From Akkermansiaceae bacterium (GTDB lineage Bacteria; Verrucomicrobiota; Verrucomicrobiia; Verrucomicrobiales; Akkermansiaceae): DNA of 64,000 nucleotides. This document shows, piece by piece, positions 8,909 to 18,106 of this stretch. The notes beneath the pieces were generated by a model. It ran no database searches. It worked only from the letters and a program-made list of their open reading frames with translations, and was not told where the DNA came from. Location of the stretch: contig JAGYIT010000013.1 of NCBI GenBank assembly GCA_018402445.1, forward strand, positions 1 to 64,000, in the 5' to 3' direction. Each line of letters starts with the position of its first letter. Position 1 is the stretch's first letter. Both the position numbers and the translations under genes were made by a program.

Positions 8909-11668
8909 ATGAAAATCCATCAGCCAAGAGCTACAAAGACAGTAACCCCGGCGATTTTCAACGAAGCGGGCTGGATTTGGATCTGCGGTGAAGCCGCACC
9001 GCGAAACACCGTGGCGGAGTTCAGAAAAAAATTCCGTGTGGCTGGCAACGAACCATGCCTGCTGAAGATCAGTGCGGATACCCGCTACACTCTTTGGGTT
9101 AACGGCATCCGCTTGGCCTACGGACCCAACAGAAACTTCACCAATCACTATGAATACGACGAGCATCATCTAGCAGGATTGCTGCGCTCAGGGCTCAATC
9201 AAGTCGCGGTCCGGGTCCAACACTGGGGCGAAGGCAACATCCAATCCTTCGTTGCAAGAGCGGGACTGATTTTGGAAATCACCGACTCCAACGGAAACGT
9301 CCTCATCGCCACCGATGCTTCATGGCAAGCCAGGCAGTCACCGGATTTTTTGAAAATCACGCCCCGCATCGCCTGCATGATGCCATTTGAAGAGCAGGTC
9401 GTTGCGGGAGGCGAGGATTGGTTTTCCGAGCGTGGCACGTGGCCAAGCGCCGAAGTCATCGGGCCAGCAGGCTGCCCTCCCTGGGGCACCCTGTCACCGA
9501 GAACAATCCCCCTCCTAACCGACGAGCCATGGGACTGCGTCTCTCTGCAAAAAGTCGGCACCACCATGGATCCTCCACTCGTGGCCGCCCTTCGAGTGGG
9601 CAAGATGTTGGCATCAGAAGTCCGCCATATGAACCTTCTCAACATCGATGGCATTTTCGCTGCGGAACTCGAAGTCCCGCGCGACGGCACTCTTTGGATC
9701 AAACACGGTGCGATGTATAGCGGCCCAGCGAGCTTCGGACTTGACGGAGTTCCCCTGAAATTTCGACAAGATGAGTTCGATCTCATCGCCACACGTCCGG
9801 TCAAAGCTGGCAAACACGTCTTCTGGGTGGATTGGAAAGGACTCTCACACGACACCGACATCGGTCTCACCTTCGGCGGGATCAGCGGCCTGAAACTCCG
9901 CGGAAACGCGCGAAGCGAAAATGCCCCGTGGAGCGTAGCCCCGCGGCCCGGACGCTTGAGGAAGGCAATCCGCAGCGCACCCGACATGAAATCCCTACTC
10001 GCGATTCCCGCGATGTGGAAACCCGTAGAACCCGAAGCGCTCCCGCAACGCGATATCTATCAGTCAATCACTTGTCGAACCATTGAAGAGGTCGCTCAAG
10101 ACCGCCCAGCAACCTTGCCGTGGACGGGCGGGCCTTTGACCAAAGGTCGCAATCACCGCTTGATTCTCGATTTCGGCCGCCACGCCAACGGCTTCATCGA
10201 GCTCGACATCGATGCGGGAGCCGGCAGCGTGATTGACGCCTTTGGAGTGGAGGGCATCAACCACGGACGAATCCAGTTCACCGAGTTGAACAACAACACG
10301 TTTTCTTACGTGTGCCGCGATGGGGGGCAAACTTTCACCTCCATCCTGCCACGAGGCCTCCGCTACCTCGTCCTCGACCTGTCTCCACACGGAAAGCCAC
10401 TCACCCTGCTTGGCGCCCGCGTTCGGGTATCCACCTATCCATGGCTCCCCCGCGGCTCTTTCCGCTGCTCGGACACGCGCTTGAATCAAATTTACGAACT
10501 CTGCACGCATACCCTGCGGATGAGCTCGATGGACACCTTCGTGGACGCCACCTACGAGCAAGCACTCTGGGTGGGCGATATGGCCAGCATGGTCTTGCAA
10601 GTCCACCACTATGTCCAAGGCGAACCGCTGTTACCGGAGCGCAGCCTGCGGATCGCCGCCCAGTCGCTGGAGCGCATGCCGCTGGTCAACTCACAGGTGC
10701 CCAGCGCATGGGAAGACCGGCCGATCCCGAACTGGAGTTTCCTCTGGGCCCTGGGCGTGCGCGACCATTTCCTGTTCACCGGTGACCACAAATTTGCCAA
10801 GGAGTTTCTGCCCGCCATGGTGAAGCAGGCGGAATTCGTCGAACGCTCGCTCGACGATGAAGGGCTGTTTGCGATGCATGGCGGCGTCTGGCATTTCCTC
10901 GATTGGAACGGATGTGAAAACGATCACCGCCACGCAGCGTCCAGGACTTATTCTCACGAAAACGCGCTGGCCATCGTCTCGTTGAAGGCCACCGCTGAAA
11001 TCGCCGAGGCTATCAATCAACCAGAGCAAGCCCGCCGATGGAGAAAAGTCGCCAGACAAATGACGGCTGACTGCCGCAAAGCCTACTGGCTTGAAGACGC
11101 TTGCGGCTTTGGTGAAACACGCGCCGCAGGAACAACCTCCCGCAGCGTGACAGCCTCAACCCAGATCTGTGCGCTCATGGCCGGGCTTTTTCCCAAAACA
11201 CACGCCAAATCCGCCGTCGCACGTATCCTCCGGACCGATGGTGACTGGCTCCCTACCGGCACCCCTTGGATGTGGTCGCTCGGCGCGAAAATCGCAGCCG
11301 ATGCGGGTAGAATCAGCGAAGTCTTGCCCGGAATCCGGCGCCTGTGGGGTAGCATGCTCGACCGTGGAGCCACCACCGCGTGGGAGATGTTCGAGGGCGC
11401 CCACCGCCCCGGCCTCCCCACCCGCTCGTGGTGCCATGGCTGGTCAGCCAGCCCCGCCTGGCTCCTTCCCGCCTACGTGTTAGGCGTCCGGCCGTCCTCA
11501 CCCGGCTGGCGCTCCATCCAGATCCAACCACAGCTCGGCGACCTATCATGGGCGGAAGCCGATATCCCCACCCCACATGGTGTCATCCGCATCCGCTGCG
11601 AGCGCGGAACTGACAACCAACTCCACATTTCCAAAGAACTCCCCCGCGGAATCCGCGTCTCCTCATAA
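8909..11668 (+). CDS. GH78-like alpha-L-rhamnosidase
   Basis: The 919-residue protein has the GH78 plan. An N-terminal jelly-roll domain (about residues 20-130) contains RYTLWVNGIRLAYGP and the LNQVAVRVQHWGEG block. A second beta domain follows, then an alpha/alpha-barrel catalytic domain from about residue 525. In the barrel, DATYEQALWVGDM corresponds to the family acid motif, and TTAWEMFEG with RSWCHGWSASPAWL to the later active-site region. The C-terminal beta domain holds PTPHGVIRIRC. These enzymes release terminal L-rhamnose. ATG 8909 is chosen over TTG 8876 because the latter overlaps the candidate operator. There is no clear signal peptide, so location is uncertain. The sulfatase gene follows after 37 bp in the same direction. 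Confidence 0.8.
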   Translation: MKIHQPRATKTVTPAIFNEAGWIWICGEAAPRNTVAEFRKKFRVAGNEPCLLKISADTRYTLWVNGIRLAYGPNRNFTNHYEYDEHHLAGLLRSGLNQVAVRVQHWGEGNIQSFVARAGLILEITDSNGNVLIATDASWQARQSPDFLKITPRIACMMPFEEQVVAGGEDWFSERGTWPSAEVIGPAGCPPWGTLSPRTIPLLTDEPWDCVSLQKVGTTMDPPLVAALRVGKMLASEVRHMNLLNIDGIFAAELEVPRDGTLWIKHGAMYSGPASFGLDGVPLKFRQDEFDLIATRPVKAGKHVFWVDWKGLSHDTDIGLTFGGISGLKLRGNARSENAPWSVAPRPGRLRKAIRSAPDMKSLLAIPAMWKPVEPEALPQRDIYQSITCRTIEEVAQDRPATLPWTGGPLTKGRNHRLILDFGRHANGFIELDIDAGAGSVIDAFGVEGINHGRIQFTELNNNTFSYVCRDGGQTFTSILPRGLRYLVLDLSPHGKPLTLLGARVRVSTYPWLPRGSFRCSDTRLNQIYELCTHTLRMSSMDTFVDATYEQALWVGDMASMVLQVHHYVQGEPLLPERSLRIAAQSLERMPLVNSQVPSAWEDRPIPNWSFLWALGVRDHFLFTGDHKFAKEFLPAMVKQAEFVERSLDDEGLFAMHGGVWHFLDWNGCENDHRHAASRTYSHENALAIVSLKATAEIAEAINQPEQARRWRKVARQMTADCRKAYWLEDACGFGETRAAGTTSRSVTASTQICALMAGLFPKTHAKSAVARILRTDGDWLPTGTPWMWSLGAKIAADAGRISEVLPGIRRLWGSMLDRGATTAWEMFEGAHRPGLPTRSWCHGWSASPAWLLPAYVLGVRPSSPGWRSIQIQPQLGDLSWAEADIPTPHGVIRIRCERGTDNQLHISKELPRGIRVSS

Positions 11669-11705
11669 TTTCAGTAGAACTCAGTAAAAGCAACCAAACC
11701 ATCGA

Positions 11706-13229
11706 ATGAAATCAATCAATTCCTTCTGCATCCTTATCGCTGTTCTTAGCTGTTGCCTTGCCGCGGCTAACCCGAAGCCAGCCACGGCTGACCGCCCGAA
11801 CTTTGTCTTCATCATCGCCGATGACTTGGGCATCGGTGATCTCGGATGTTATGGATCAGCCACCATCCGCACGCCCAATGTCGATCGAATTGCCTCAGAG
11901 GGCATGAAGGCCACCGCCGCCCATGCTTCCGCTTCCATCTGCACCCCGTCACGGTATGCAATCCTCACCGGAGATAACTACTGGCGGATCCCGTTCCAGT
12001 GGGAAGGACAGGCTCTGGTCGACGAATCCACGCCGACGGTCGCCCGCACCCTGCGCGAGGCGGGTTACTCCACCGGTCACTTTGGCAAATGGCACCTCGG
12101 TTGGGGGGAATCCATCGCCAACAAACCCCGCGCCCACCGCAGCGACTTCGACTGGAACGTGGAAAAACTGCCCACCGGCGTGCTTGAAGCCGGCTACGAC
12201 ACCTTCTTCGGCACACCATGGTCCGCCAACGAACCCCCCATGGTGTTTGTTCACGACCGCACCGTTGTTGGGCTCGACCCCGATGACCCGCTACGGATCG
12301 TTGGCCCCAAGGAGGAGAAATATTACGGTTATGGTATCAGTAAGGGAGCAAAGGCCGCACACGATGCCTGCCCGTTGGACAGAATTGACCTGATCGTTGC
12401 AGTGCGTGCCGCGGAATACATCCGCCAGAACAAGGACAAGCCGTTCTATCTCCACGTCTCACTCGTTGCGCCACACGTACCGATCGCTCCGGCGGCAGAA
12501 TTCAAGAACCGCACCACCATAGGGCCCTACGGTGATTTCACCGAACAAATGGACGCCAGCGTGGGAATCATCCTTGCCGCATTGGATAGCGAGGGGCTTA
12601 ACGACCGCACCTTGGTCATTTTCACCAGCGACAACGGATCGATCATCAACCAAAGTGCATACAAGGCTGGCCATCGCTCCAACGGGAAGCTGCTGGGACA
12701 GAAAACCGATGCATGGCAGGGTGGCGTGAACATCCCGTTTGTGGCAAGGTGGCCCGGACAGATCCCCGCAGGAGTGACCAATGACCGCCTCATCGCCCTT
12801 AACGACTTCTACGCGACCGCCTGTGCCGCCATCGGAGTTGAGCCACCCGCAGGAGCGGCGCGCGACAGCATCAACCAATTGGATGTGCTGCGGAATCCCG
12901 CCGCAGCACCCGCACGGCACGAGATGACCTACATCGCCATCACTCCCCCGCAACTAGCCTTGCGCAGTGGAGACTGGGTCTACATCCCGAGCCAAGGGTC
13001 CATGGGGGTCACCACCGATTCCAATCATTCATGGGCAATGCAGTTTGAAGAACTCGGGCTCGTCAACTCGGACTACCAGGCCGACGGAACCCTCAAGCCG
13101 GATGCTCCCGCGGTGCAATTGTATGATCTGTCTAAAGACCCGTTCCAGCTGGAGAATCTCGCCAACCGCGAGCAGGAGCGGGTCAAGGAACTGGATGCCC
13201 GGTTGAAAGCCATCCGTAAAGGCCGCTGA
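11706..13229 (+). CDS. Secreted S1-family sulfatase
   Basis: The signal peptide (about residues 1-28, ending near KPATA) is followed by the type I sulfatase core. FVFIIADDLGIGDLGCYG supplies the metal-binding aspartates. Cys79 in CTPSR is the residue converted to formylglycine, and HFGKWHLG and FTSDNGS are further active-site blocks. The protein (507 residues) has normal family length. It hydrolyses sulfate esters, probably on a polysaccharide, in the periplasm or outside the cell. It lies between the rhamnosidase and an acetylesterase with gaps of 37 and 9 bp, so all three are probably co-transcribed. No formylglycine-generating enzyme is encoded in this window; one must be supplied elsewhere. 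Confidence 0.9.
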   Translation: MKSINSFCILIAVLSCCLAAANPKPATADRPNFVFIIADDLGIGDLGCYGSATIRTPNVDRIASEGMKATAAHASASICTPSRYAILTGDNYWRIPFQWEGQALVDESTPTVARTLREAGYSTGHFGKWHLGWGESIANKPRAHRSDFDWNVEKLPTGVLEAGYDTFFGTPWSANEPPMVFVHDRTVVGLDPDDPLRIVGPKEEKYYGYGISKGAKAAHDACPLDRIDLIVAVRAAEYIRQNKDKPFYLHVSLVAPHVPIAPAAEFKNRTTIGPYGDFTEQMDASVGIILAALDSEGLNDRTLVIFTSDNGSIINQSAYKAGHRSNGKLLGQKTDAWQGGVNIPFVARWPGQIPAGVTNDRLIALNDFYATACAAIGVEPPAGAARDSINQLDVLRNPAAAPARHEMTYIAITPPQLALRSGDWVYIPSQGSMGVTTDSNHSWAMQFEELGLVNSDYQADGTLKPDAPAVQLYDLSKDPFQLENLANREQERVKELDARLKAIRKGR

Positions 13230-13238
13230 TCTTCTAAC

Positions 13239-14783
13239 ATGAAAATCGGATTTCACTTCCTGATCGCGCTCATCACGGTTGAGACGACGATGGCAGTCCT
13301 CCACGTACCGGCTGTTTTCTCCGACCACATGGTCCTTCAGCGGGAAACGCTCCTGCCCGTGTGGGGATGGGCGGATCCGGGCGCAACCGTCACAGTACGG
13401 TTCGATCCATCGGAACTCACCACCACCGCATCCTCGGACGGGCGTTGGGAAGTTTTGCTTCCCAAGCAAAATGCTTCTAACAAACCGAAAACCCTCATCA
13501 TTCAAAGTTCGACGCGTGAACAACTCGTCATTCGGGATGTGCTGGTCGGCGACGTCTGGATCCTCGGGGGCCAATCCAACATGGGCTGGTCTGTCAAGCA
13601 GTCGTCGGAAGCGGACGCAGCCTCGCGCGCCGACCATGCGTGGCTGCGGGCATTCCAGCAGGCCCCATACGAGGGAGCCACCGATCAACCGGCGAAAAAC
13701 GTCACTGGAGGGAAATGGGTGCGGTGCACACCCACTACAGCGCCGCACTTCTCCGCAGTCGGCTTTTTCTTCGCGGAGGCCTTGCACTCGCGTCTCGAGG
13801 ACAAGGTGCCTGTGGCTCTGGTTCACACCGCCATGGGCGGCACCGCCATCGAATCATGGATCGATCTTCCCGCTCTGGAATCTAACGCCGCAGGCAAAGT
13901 GGGTGCGGATTTCTTCCGCAAGGCAGTCGCATCCTATCAGGCAAAACACGCGCAGTGGCTGGAGGAAAAGCACGCTTGGCAAACCAAGGCGGACCAAGCT
14001 GAAGCCAAGGGACTCCCCCAGCCCGGACTGCCGCCTCATCTCGAAAAAGAACCGGATGGAGTCAAACCTTACATGCTGCTGGCTGCGTTGTTCAACGGCA
14101 AGATCGCCCCGCTCCAGCCGTTTGCGTCCCGCGGTGTGATCTGGTACCAAGGTGAGGGAAACGCGGCGGACACCGCAGCCGCAAACCGATATGGAGAGCT
14201 GCTGCCGCTGATGATCAAACGCTGGCGGCTCGGCTGGCGGAATCCCACGCTTCCCTTTATTGTTGTCCAGCTTCCCGGCTACGAGTCACCCAGTCGATGG
14301 GCGGACTGGCCAACCTTACGGGCCCATCAGGCCGCAACCGTGGAGAAAACACCTCACACAGCGCTCGTCGTCACTCTGGATCTCGGCACTGAGCATGATA
14401 TCCACCCCGTTCGCAAACAACCCGTGGGCGAAAGGGCTGCTCTCGCCGCTCTCAAGATGGTCGATCGCCGACCGAACATCATTGCGGAAGGCCCCCGGTT
14501 TCTCGAAGCCACCCGCGAGGCAGGCCAAGTCCGCCTCCGCTTTCAGCATACCGATGATCTGATCACATCGAACAAAGAAGCCCCACAAGGTCTCGAGTTG
14601 GCGGGTGCCGATGGCATCTACTCGCCCGTGTCGGCAAGAATTGAGAAGGACATGCTGGTCGTTGACTCCGTTCCCGCCGGTCCGGTTACATTCCGCTATG
14701 CGTGGAAAAACTGGCCCCTCGAAAATATCCGCGATGGCTCGGGTTTACCACTCGCTCCCTTCCGAACCCCACCACTCCCGTGA
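13239..14783 (+). CDS. Sialate O-acetylesterase-like (SASA) carbohydrate esterase
   Basis: A weak signal peptide at residues 1-19 is followed by a 490-residue SASA protein. Ser113 in GQSNMGW is the nucleophile, VIWYQGEGN lies in the middle and DLGTEHDIHPVRKQPVGER carries the Asp/His pair. It starts 9 bp after the sulfatase stop, which indicates one operon. It is a paralogue of the enzyme at the left edge but lacks the added N- and C-terminal domains, so the two may act at different places on the same acetylated glycan. The specificity (sialate, rhamnogalacturonan, xylan or mannan acetyl groups) cannot be told from sequence; acetylated mannan or a rhamnose-containing glycan fits the neighbours. 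Confidence 0.85.
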   Translation: MKIGFHFLIALITVETTMAVLHVPAVFSDHMVLQRETLLPVWGWADPGATVTVRFDPSELTTTASSDGRWEVLLPKQNASNKPKTLIIQSSTREQLVIRDVLVGDVWILGGQSNMGWSVKQSSEADAASRADHAWLRAFQQAPYEGATDQPAKNVTGGKWVRCTPTTAPHFSAVGFFFAEALHSRLEDKVPVALVHTAMGGTAIESWIDLPALESNAAGKVGADFFRKAVASYQAKHAQWLEEKHAWQTKADQAEAKGLPQPGLPPHLEKEPDGVKPYMLLAALFNGKIAPLQPFASRGVIWYQGEGNAADTAAANRYGELLPLMIKRWRLGWRNPTLPFIVVQLPGYESPSRWADWPTLRAHQAATVEKTPHTALVVTLDLGTEHDIHPVRKQPVGERAALAALKMVDRRPNIIAEGPRFLEATREAGQVRLRFQHTDDLITSNKEAPQGLELAGADGIYSPVSARIEKDMLVVDSVPAGPVTFRYAWKNWPLENIRDGSGLPLAPFRTPPLP

Positions 14784-14891
14784 GCAGTTTTAACCAGTTC
14801 TAAATCCATCTTCATTCTCTCGGAATAAATTGCAATAAGTAGTATTTACAGGCGTATCCTAATCGCAGAAAATTGAATCCGACTGAAATTC

Positions 14892-15026
14892 ATGAAGTTC
14901 CCCCACGATCTGGAGGCTTATTTACGCGGGCAAATCCGTCACCACATCACTGCCGGACTCGTCGCAAAACGAGCGAGGTTGAGATCAGGGTTGCTTTATG
15001 AACGGTTACCAGCACCGCGATCATAA
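14892..15026 (+). CDS. Possible 44-residue small protein
   Basis: An ATG frame encodes 44 residues beginning MKFPHDLEAYL and rich in Arg and Leu (net basic). It ends exactly one base before the stop codon of the convergent pseudopilin gene. An AT-rich stretch upstream contains TTGCAATAA on the plus strand, half of the repeated operator-like motif in inverse orientation. I recognise no family, and the frame could be chance. Confidence 0.3.
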   Translation: MKFPHDLEAYLRGQIRHHITAGLVAKRARLRSGLLYERLPAPRS

Positions 15027-15809
15027 TCAGAAGGGCACCAGTAGGCTTTTAAGAAAAGTCGGATCCTTCAAGCGGGGATCACTATAGCGAAAAACTTCCA
15101 CGTGTCCGTCGCAGAAAAGCATGCTTATAGATCCACTGCGCGAGTCTTTGCCATCATAGCCATGTCTGGGTGCTAGGCCAGACGTGGGAACTGCGGCGGA
15201 TACTTTAAGATTATTCACATTCAGGCTCATATTCCAAGCACCATCCTTGACACATGTTGCCGCACAAGCGTCCGCGACCATCAAGCAACGCTCGGGATTA
15301 AGAATATTCAAAGCCTTCAGAGGCGCTACATGAACCCCCCATGCGTTTTGCGAAAAAACTCCGGAAGCTCCCGCACTCGCCGAGACTCTTCTTACCGCCG
15401 CGTAATCTGGACTACTACCCATCCATTTCTTCTTTGGATTCGCCGATGGGCAGTGAAAAGGCGAATCAGCGAATGGCTTACCGCCTCCGCTGGGATTGGG
15501 CTTTGGATATGGCAGATATGAATCCAAATCTTGCTGCCAAATAGACGTTTGGCTCGCCGGCTTATCGACATCCCCAGTAACCAGATACGGCAAATTCCCA
15601 CCGTTATCTCCACTGTAGCTCATTACCGCAACTCCGATCTGTCTCAGATTACTCAAGCACTTCGCCTGCTTCGCAGACGCGATAAAACGACTCGTCCCCC
15701 AAAATGCCAATATGGCGAGAATCAATATGATTGAGACGGTGATTAAAAGCTCGGTAAGTGTGAAGGCTGGCCGCAAAGAATTTTGGCGTGCCTGTCGATG
15801 GGTTTTCAT
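15027..15809 (-). CDS. Pseudopilin-like protein with prepilin cleavage motif and H-X9-DG C-terminal motif
   Basis: ATG at 15809 gives a short basic leader followed by the prepilin peptidase site and helix AFTLTELLITVSIILILAIL, the hallmark of type II secretion pseudopilins. The C-terminal SMLFCDGHVE is the H-X9-DG type motif frequent in planctomycete and verrucomicrobial exported proteins. The protein has about 260 residues, longer than minor pseudopilins of proteobacteria. It is transcribed alone, directly upstream of a copy of the repeated 17-bp motif that also lies near the hydrolase, symporter and rhamnosidase genes. A link to glycan uptake or secretion of the glycan enzymes is plausible (inference). 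Confidence 0.8.
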   Translation of the reverse strand: MKTHRQARQNSLRPAFTLTELLITVSIILILAILAFWGTSRFIASAKQAKCLSNLRQIGVAVMSYSGDNGGNLPYLVTGDVDKPASQTSIWQQDLDSYLPYPKPNPSGGGKPFADSPFHCPSANPKKKWMGSSPDYAAVRRVSASAGASGVFSQNAWGVHVAPLKALNILNPERCLMVADACAATCVKDGAWNMSLNVNNLKVSAAVPTSGLAPRHGYDGKDSRSGSISMLFCDGHVEVFRYSDPRLKDPTFLKSLLVPF

Positions 15810-15830
15810 AACAATCACTCTCAAGTAATG

Positions 15831-15847
15831 TTGCGTTTTATTGCGAT
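15831..15847 (+). promoter_or_regulatory. Candidate operator, copy 3 of the 17-bp motif
   Basis: TTGCGTTTTATTGCGAT matches copy 2 at 15 of 17 positions. It lies 22 bp upstream of the pseudopilin start, in the opposite orientation to that gene. It suggests that the pseudopilin belongs to the same regulon as the glycan genes. Confidence 0.5.
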
Positions 15848-16009
15848 GTCAAAAAAAAAAGCATATTTTTTGGGAGTTTCGACTCGGATATGCAACGACT
15901 GCGGCTTGGTTTGAGATTATCTCGTTGGGATCAAAGCCGTCCGGTCACCCCGATCTACTCTATTCCGAACCGTTGCGTTTCCGGGTTGAATCCAATTTTC
16001 GATCAGCCA

Positions 16010-16477
16010 CTAGCCACCCAACGGCTCCCATTCAGAGAAGCTTGCTGCCTGGCCAATCCGATCGCCCTGCGCATTGCAGACGCTCCAAACTTTGGCGTTG
16101 CGGATCATAAAACGTCGCCCGTCCGCAGCAATACGGATGCCGGAGTAGTCGTCGATGAAGCCGTTCTCCGCCACGCGCCGGAGCAGTTCCTCACGCTCCG
16201 CGCGCTCGGGTGCCTCGGCCGTTTTCCGTGAGGGCATGCCAACCAGCTTTTCCCAATCCATGGCAAAGAGTTTCTGCGCGGCGAGGTTGCCGTAGGTGAG
16301 CAAGGGGTCATCCGCCCCATCATGCGAGAGCAGGACGAAAGGCGCCGCATACGCGAGCTTAGCCGCATCCTCCGTAGGTGCGATCAGATGCTTGCCGGTA
16401 AGCGCGTGATGGCTCCGCAGCAAATTCGCCACATGACTGGAGAGAAAATCATTTTCCGTATCGGGCTCCGGAAGCAT
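16010..16477 (-). CDS. MEKHLA-domain protein (PAS-like)
   Basis: The 155-residue protein consists almost entirely of a MEKHLA domain, a PAS-related sensory fold. Blocks such as LLSHDGADDPLLTYGN, LFAMDWEKLVGMPSRKTAE and FIDDYSGIRIAADGRRF match the bacterial stand-alone version. No output domain is attached. It starts 5 bp after the stop of the secretion platform gene, so it is the last gene of that operon. Ligand and function are unknown; a small sensory or scaffolding role is a guess. Confidence 0.75.
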   Translation of the reverse strand: MLPEPDTENDFLSSHVANLLRSHHALTGKHLIAPTEDAAKLAYAAPFVLLSHDGADDPLLTYGNLAAQKLFAMDWEKLVGMPSRKTAEAPERAEREELLRRVAENGFIDDYSGIRIAADGRRFMIRNAKVWSVCNAQGDRIGQAASFSEWEPLGG

Positions 16478-16482
16478 GACCT

Positions 16483-17751
16483 TCAGTTGAGGTTCGAGAT
16501 CGTCTGGAAGATGGCGGTGATCATCAGGTAGGCGAAGGAACCAATCAGAAGTGCCATCATGATGAGTACCGTCGGCATGATGAGCGCCATTACGCGCTGC
16601 AGATCCTTGTCCAGCTCCTTGTCGTAACGCTCCGCCGCGCGGCGCAGCGATTGGTCGATTTTACCGGTCTGCTCGCCTACAGCGATGATGTCGATGAGTA
16701 GGGGCGGGAAGCTTTCCGAACGGATCATCGCCTTGGAAAAGGCGCGGCCATCACCGACTTGCGCGATCACGCCGTTGAGGCGCGCGCGGAGCGAGATGTT
16801 CTGCGTCGCATCGCGGGAAAGCTCCAGGGCGCGCAGCAGCGGCAAACCGTTGCCAACAAGGTTCGCCATGGTTTCGAGGAACTGGACATAAAACCGCGAG
16901 GAGATCACCGCGCCGATCAGGGGCATGTTGAGTTTCATCTCATCCCACTTTGGCTTGTTTGCCTCGTTGTCCTTCCACGCCTTGAAAAATAGGAATGCGC
17001 CTACGAGCGAGAGCAGGATCACGATCCACCAGCTTTTGATGAAATCCGCGAAGCCCATCATCATCCCGATCGCCCACGGGATTTTCCCGCCCGGCGTGCT
17101 CTTGATCAGCTCGGTCAATTGCGGGATCAGAGTGGTCACGAAAACGACACCCACGCCAAGCCCGACGAGGATCAGGAACGCCGGATAAATCATCGCAAGG
17201 ATCAGGCGGCTCTGTAGCTCGGCGAGCGTTTTCAGATAATGCGCCTGCCGCTTCAAAATGGTGTCCAACGCGCCCGAGGCCTCGCCCGCCGCAGCCAGCG
17301 AGCAATACAGCGGCCCAAAGCTGGGGCTGACCTTTTTCAGCGCCACCGAGAAATTTACCCCGTCGCGGACGATATTGCGGATGCGCTGCGAAACGTCCTT
17401 CAGGCTGCCAAGTTCCTGCCGGTTCTCCATCGACTTCAGCGCCGGCTCCAACTGCAAGCCCGCGCCCAACATGTCGGATAGCTCCTCGGTGAAAAGGATT
17501 ACCTCCGCCCGTTTCAATTTTAGCTCTCCGCTGCTAGAAACTTCCTCTTTTCCGGCCAACTTCTCCTTCTGCCGCACCGGCGCGACCTCTTTCTTCTTCA
17601 CAGGAGCCACCTTCGTGGATTCCTTCACGTTCACCGGACGCAGTCCGCGCTTGTCTAAGGTCCGCAGAGCCTCAGGCCGATCCGCCGCCTCGATCTCACC
17701 CGTCGCGACGGTGCCGTTCGTGGATAGTGCTTTGTAGGAGAAGAGGGGCAT
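16483..17751 (-). CDS. Type II secretion / type IV pilus inner-membrane platform protein (GspF/PilC family)
   Basis: This 422-residue protein starts with the family N terminus MPLFSYKAL and contains two GspF domains. Each has the FTEELSDMLGAGL-like helix or its second copy FLETMANLVGNGLPLLRAL, with membrane helices near residues 190-215, 240-260 and 395-415. It anchors the assembly ATPase to the pilus or pseudopilus machine. A charged Lys/Val-rich insert lies around residues 45-75. It begins 4 bp after the MazF-like stop. The assembly ATPase gene is at the head of the same operon. The sequence does not decide between a secretion and a pilus role. Confidence 0.9.
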   Translation of the reverse strand: MPLFSYKALSTNGTVATGEIEAADRPEALRTLDKRGLRPVNVKESTKVAPVKKKEVAPVRQKEKLAGKEEVSSSGELKLKRAEVILFTEELSDMLGAGLQLEPALKSMENRQELGSLKDVSQRIRNIVRDGVNFSVALKKVSPSFGPLYCSLAAAGEASGALDTILKRQAHYLKTLAELQSRLILAMIYPAFLILVGLGVGVVFVTTLIPQLTELIKSTPGGKIPWAIGMMMGFADFIKSWWIVILLSLVGAFLFFKAWKDNEANKPKWDEMKLNMPLIGAVISSRFYVQFLETMANLVGNGLPLLRALELSRDATQNISLRARLNGVIAQVGDGRAFSKAMIRSESFPPLLIDIIAVGEQTGKIDQSLRRAAERYDKELDKDLQRVMALIMPTVLIMMALLIGSFAYLMITAIFQTISNLN

Positions 17752-17755
17752 GGTT

Positions 17756-18106
17756 TCAGGGCTTTAGCAGTTTTGTCGCGCGGGACAGGACTTGATCGAC
17801 CTGATGCGCGACGCATTTACCGATTTTCTCGAAATTCCTTTTGCTCCAATCGAGTGATTTCACCTGATCGGCAAGGACGACACCTTTGATCGCCTTGACG
17901 CCGGAAATCGGAACTTCGAACGGATAACCCTTCGCTTGGGAGGTGATCGGGCAGAACAAAGCCAGACCAACCTTGCGGTTGTAACCCGCAGGGCTTAGGC
18001 AAATCACAGGTCTTCGCCCGGCTTGTTCCCTGCCCAGTTGGGGATCCAGGGAAAGCCAACCGATATCACCACGATCAGGGCATTTGAAATGACCGGCCGC
18101 TACCAT
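17756..18106 (-). CDS. MazF/PemK-family endoribonuclease toxin
   Basis: The protein has 116 residues and the MazF-like fold signatures: GDIGWLSLDPQLGREQAGRRPVI in its first third, then ALFCPITSQAKGYPFEV, and the buried segment KGVVLADQVKSLDW. MazF toxins cut mRNA at short sequences and are held inactive by MazE. The ATG at 18106 overlaps the end of the MazE-like gene by 7 bp, the usual arrangement. What is odd is the place: the pair sits inside a secretion/pilus operon between the ATPase and platform genes. Confidence 0.85.
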   Translation of the reverse strand: MVAAGHFKCPDRGDIGWLSLDPQLGREQAGRRPVICLSPAGYNRKVGLALFCPITSQAKGYPFEVPISGVKAIKGVVLADQVKSLDWSKRNFEKIGKCVAHQVDQVLSRATKLLKP

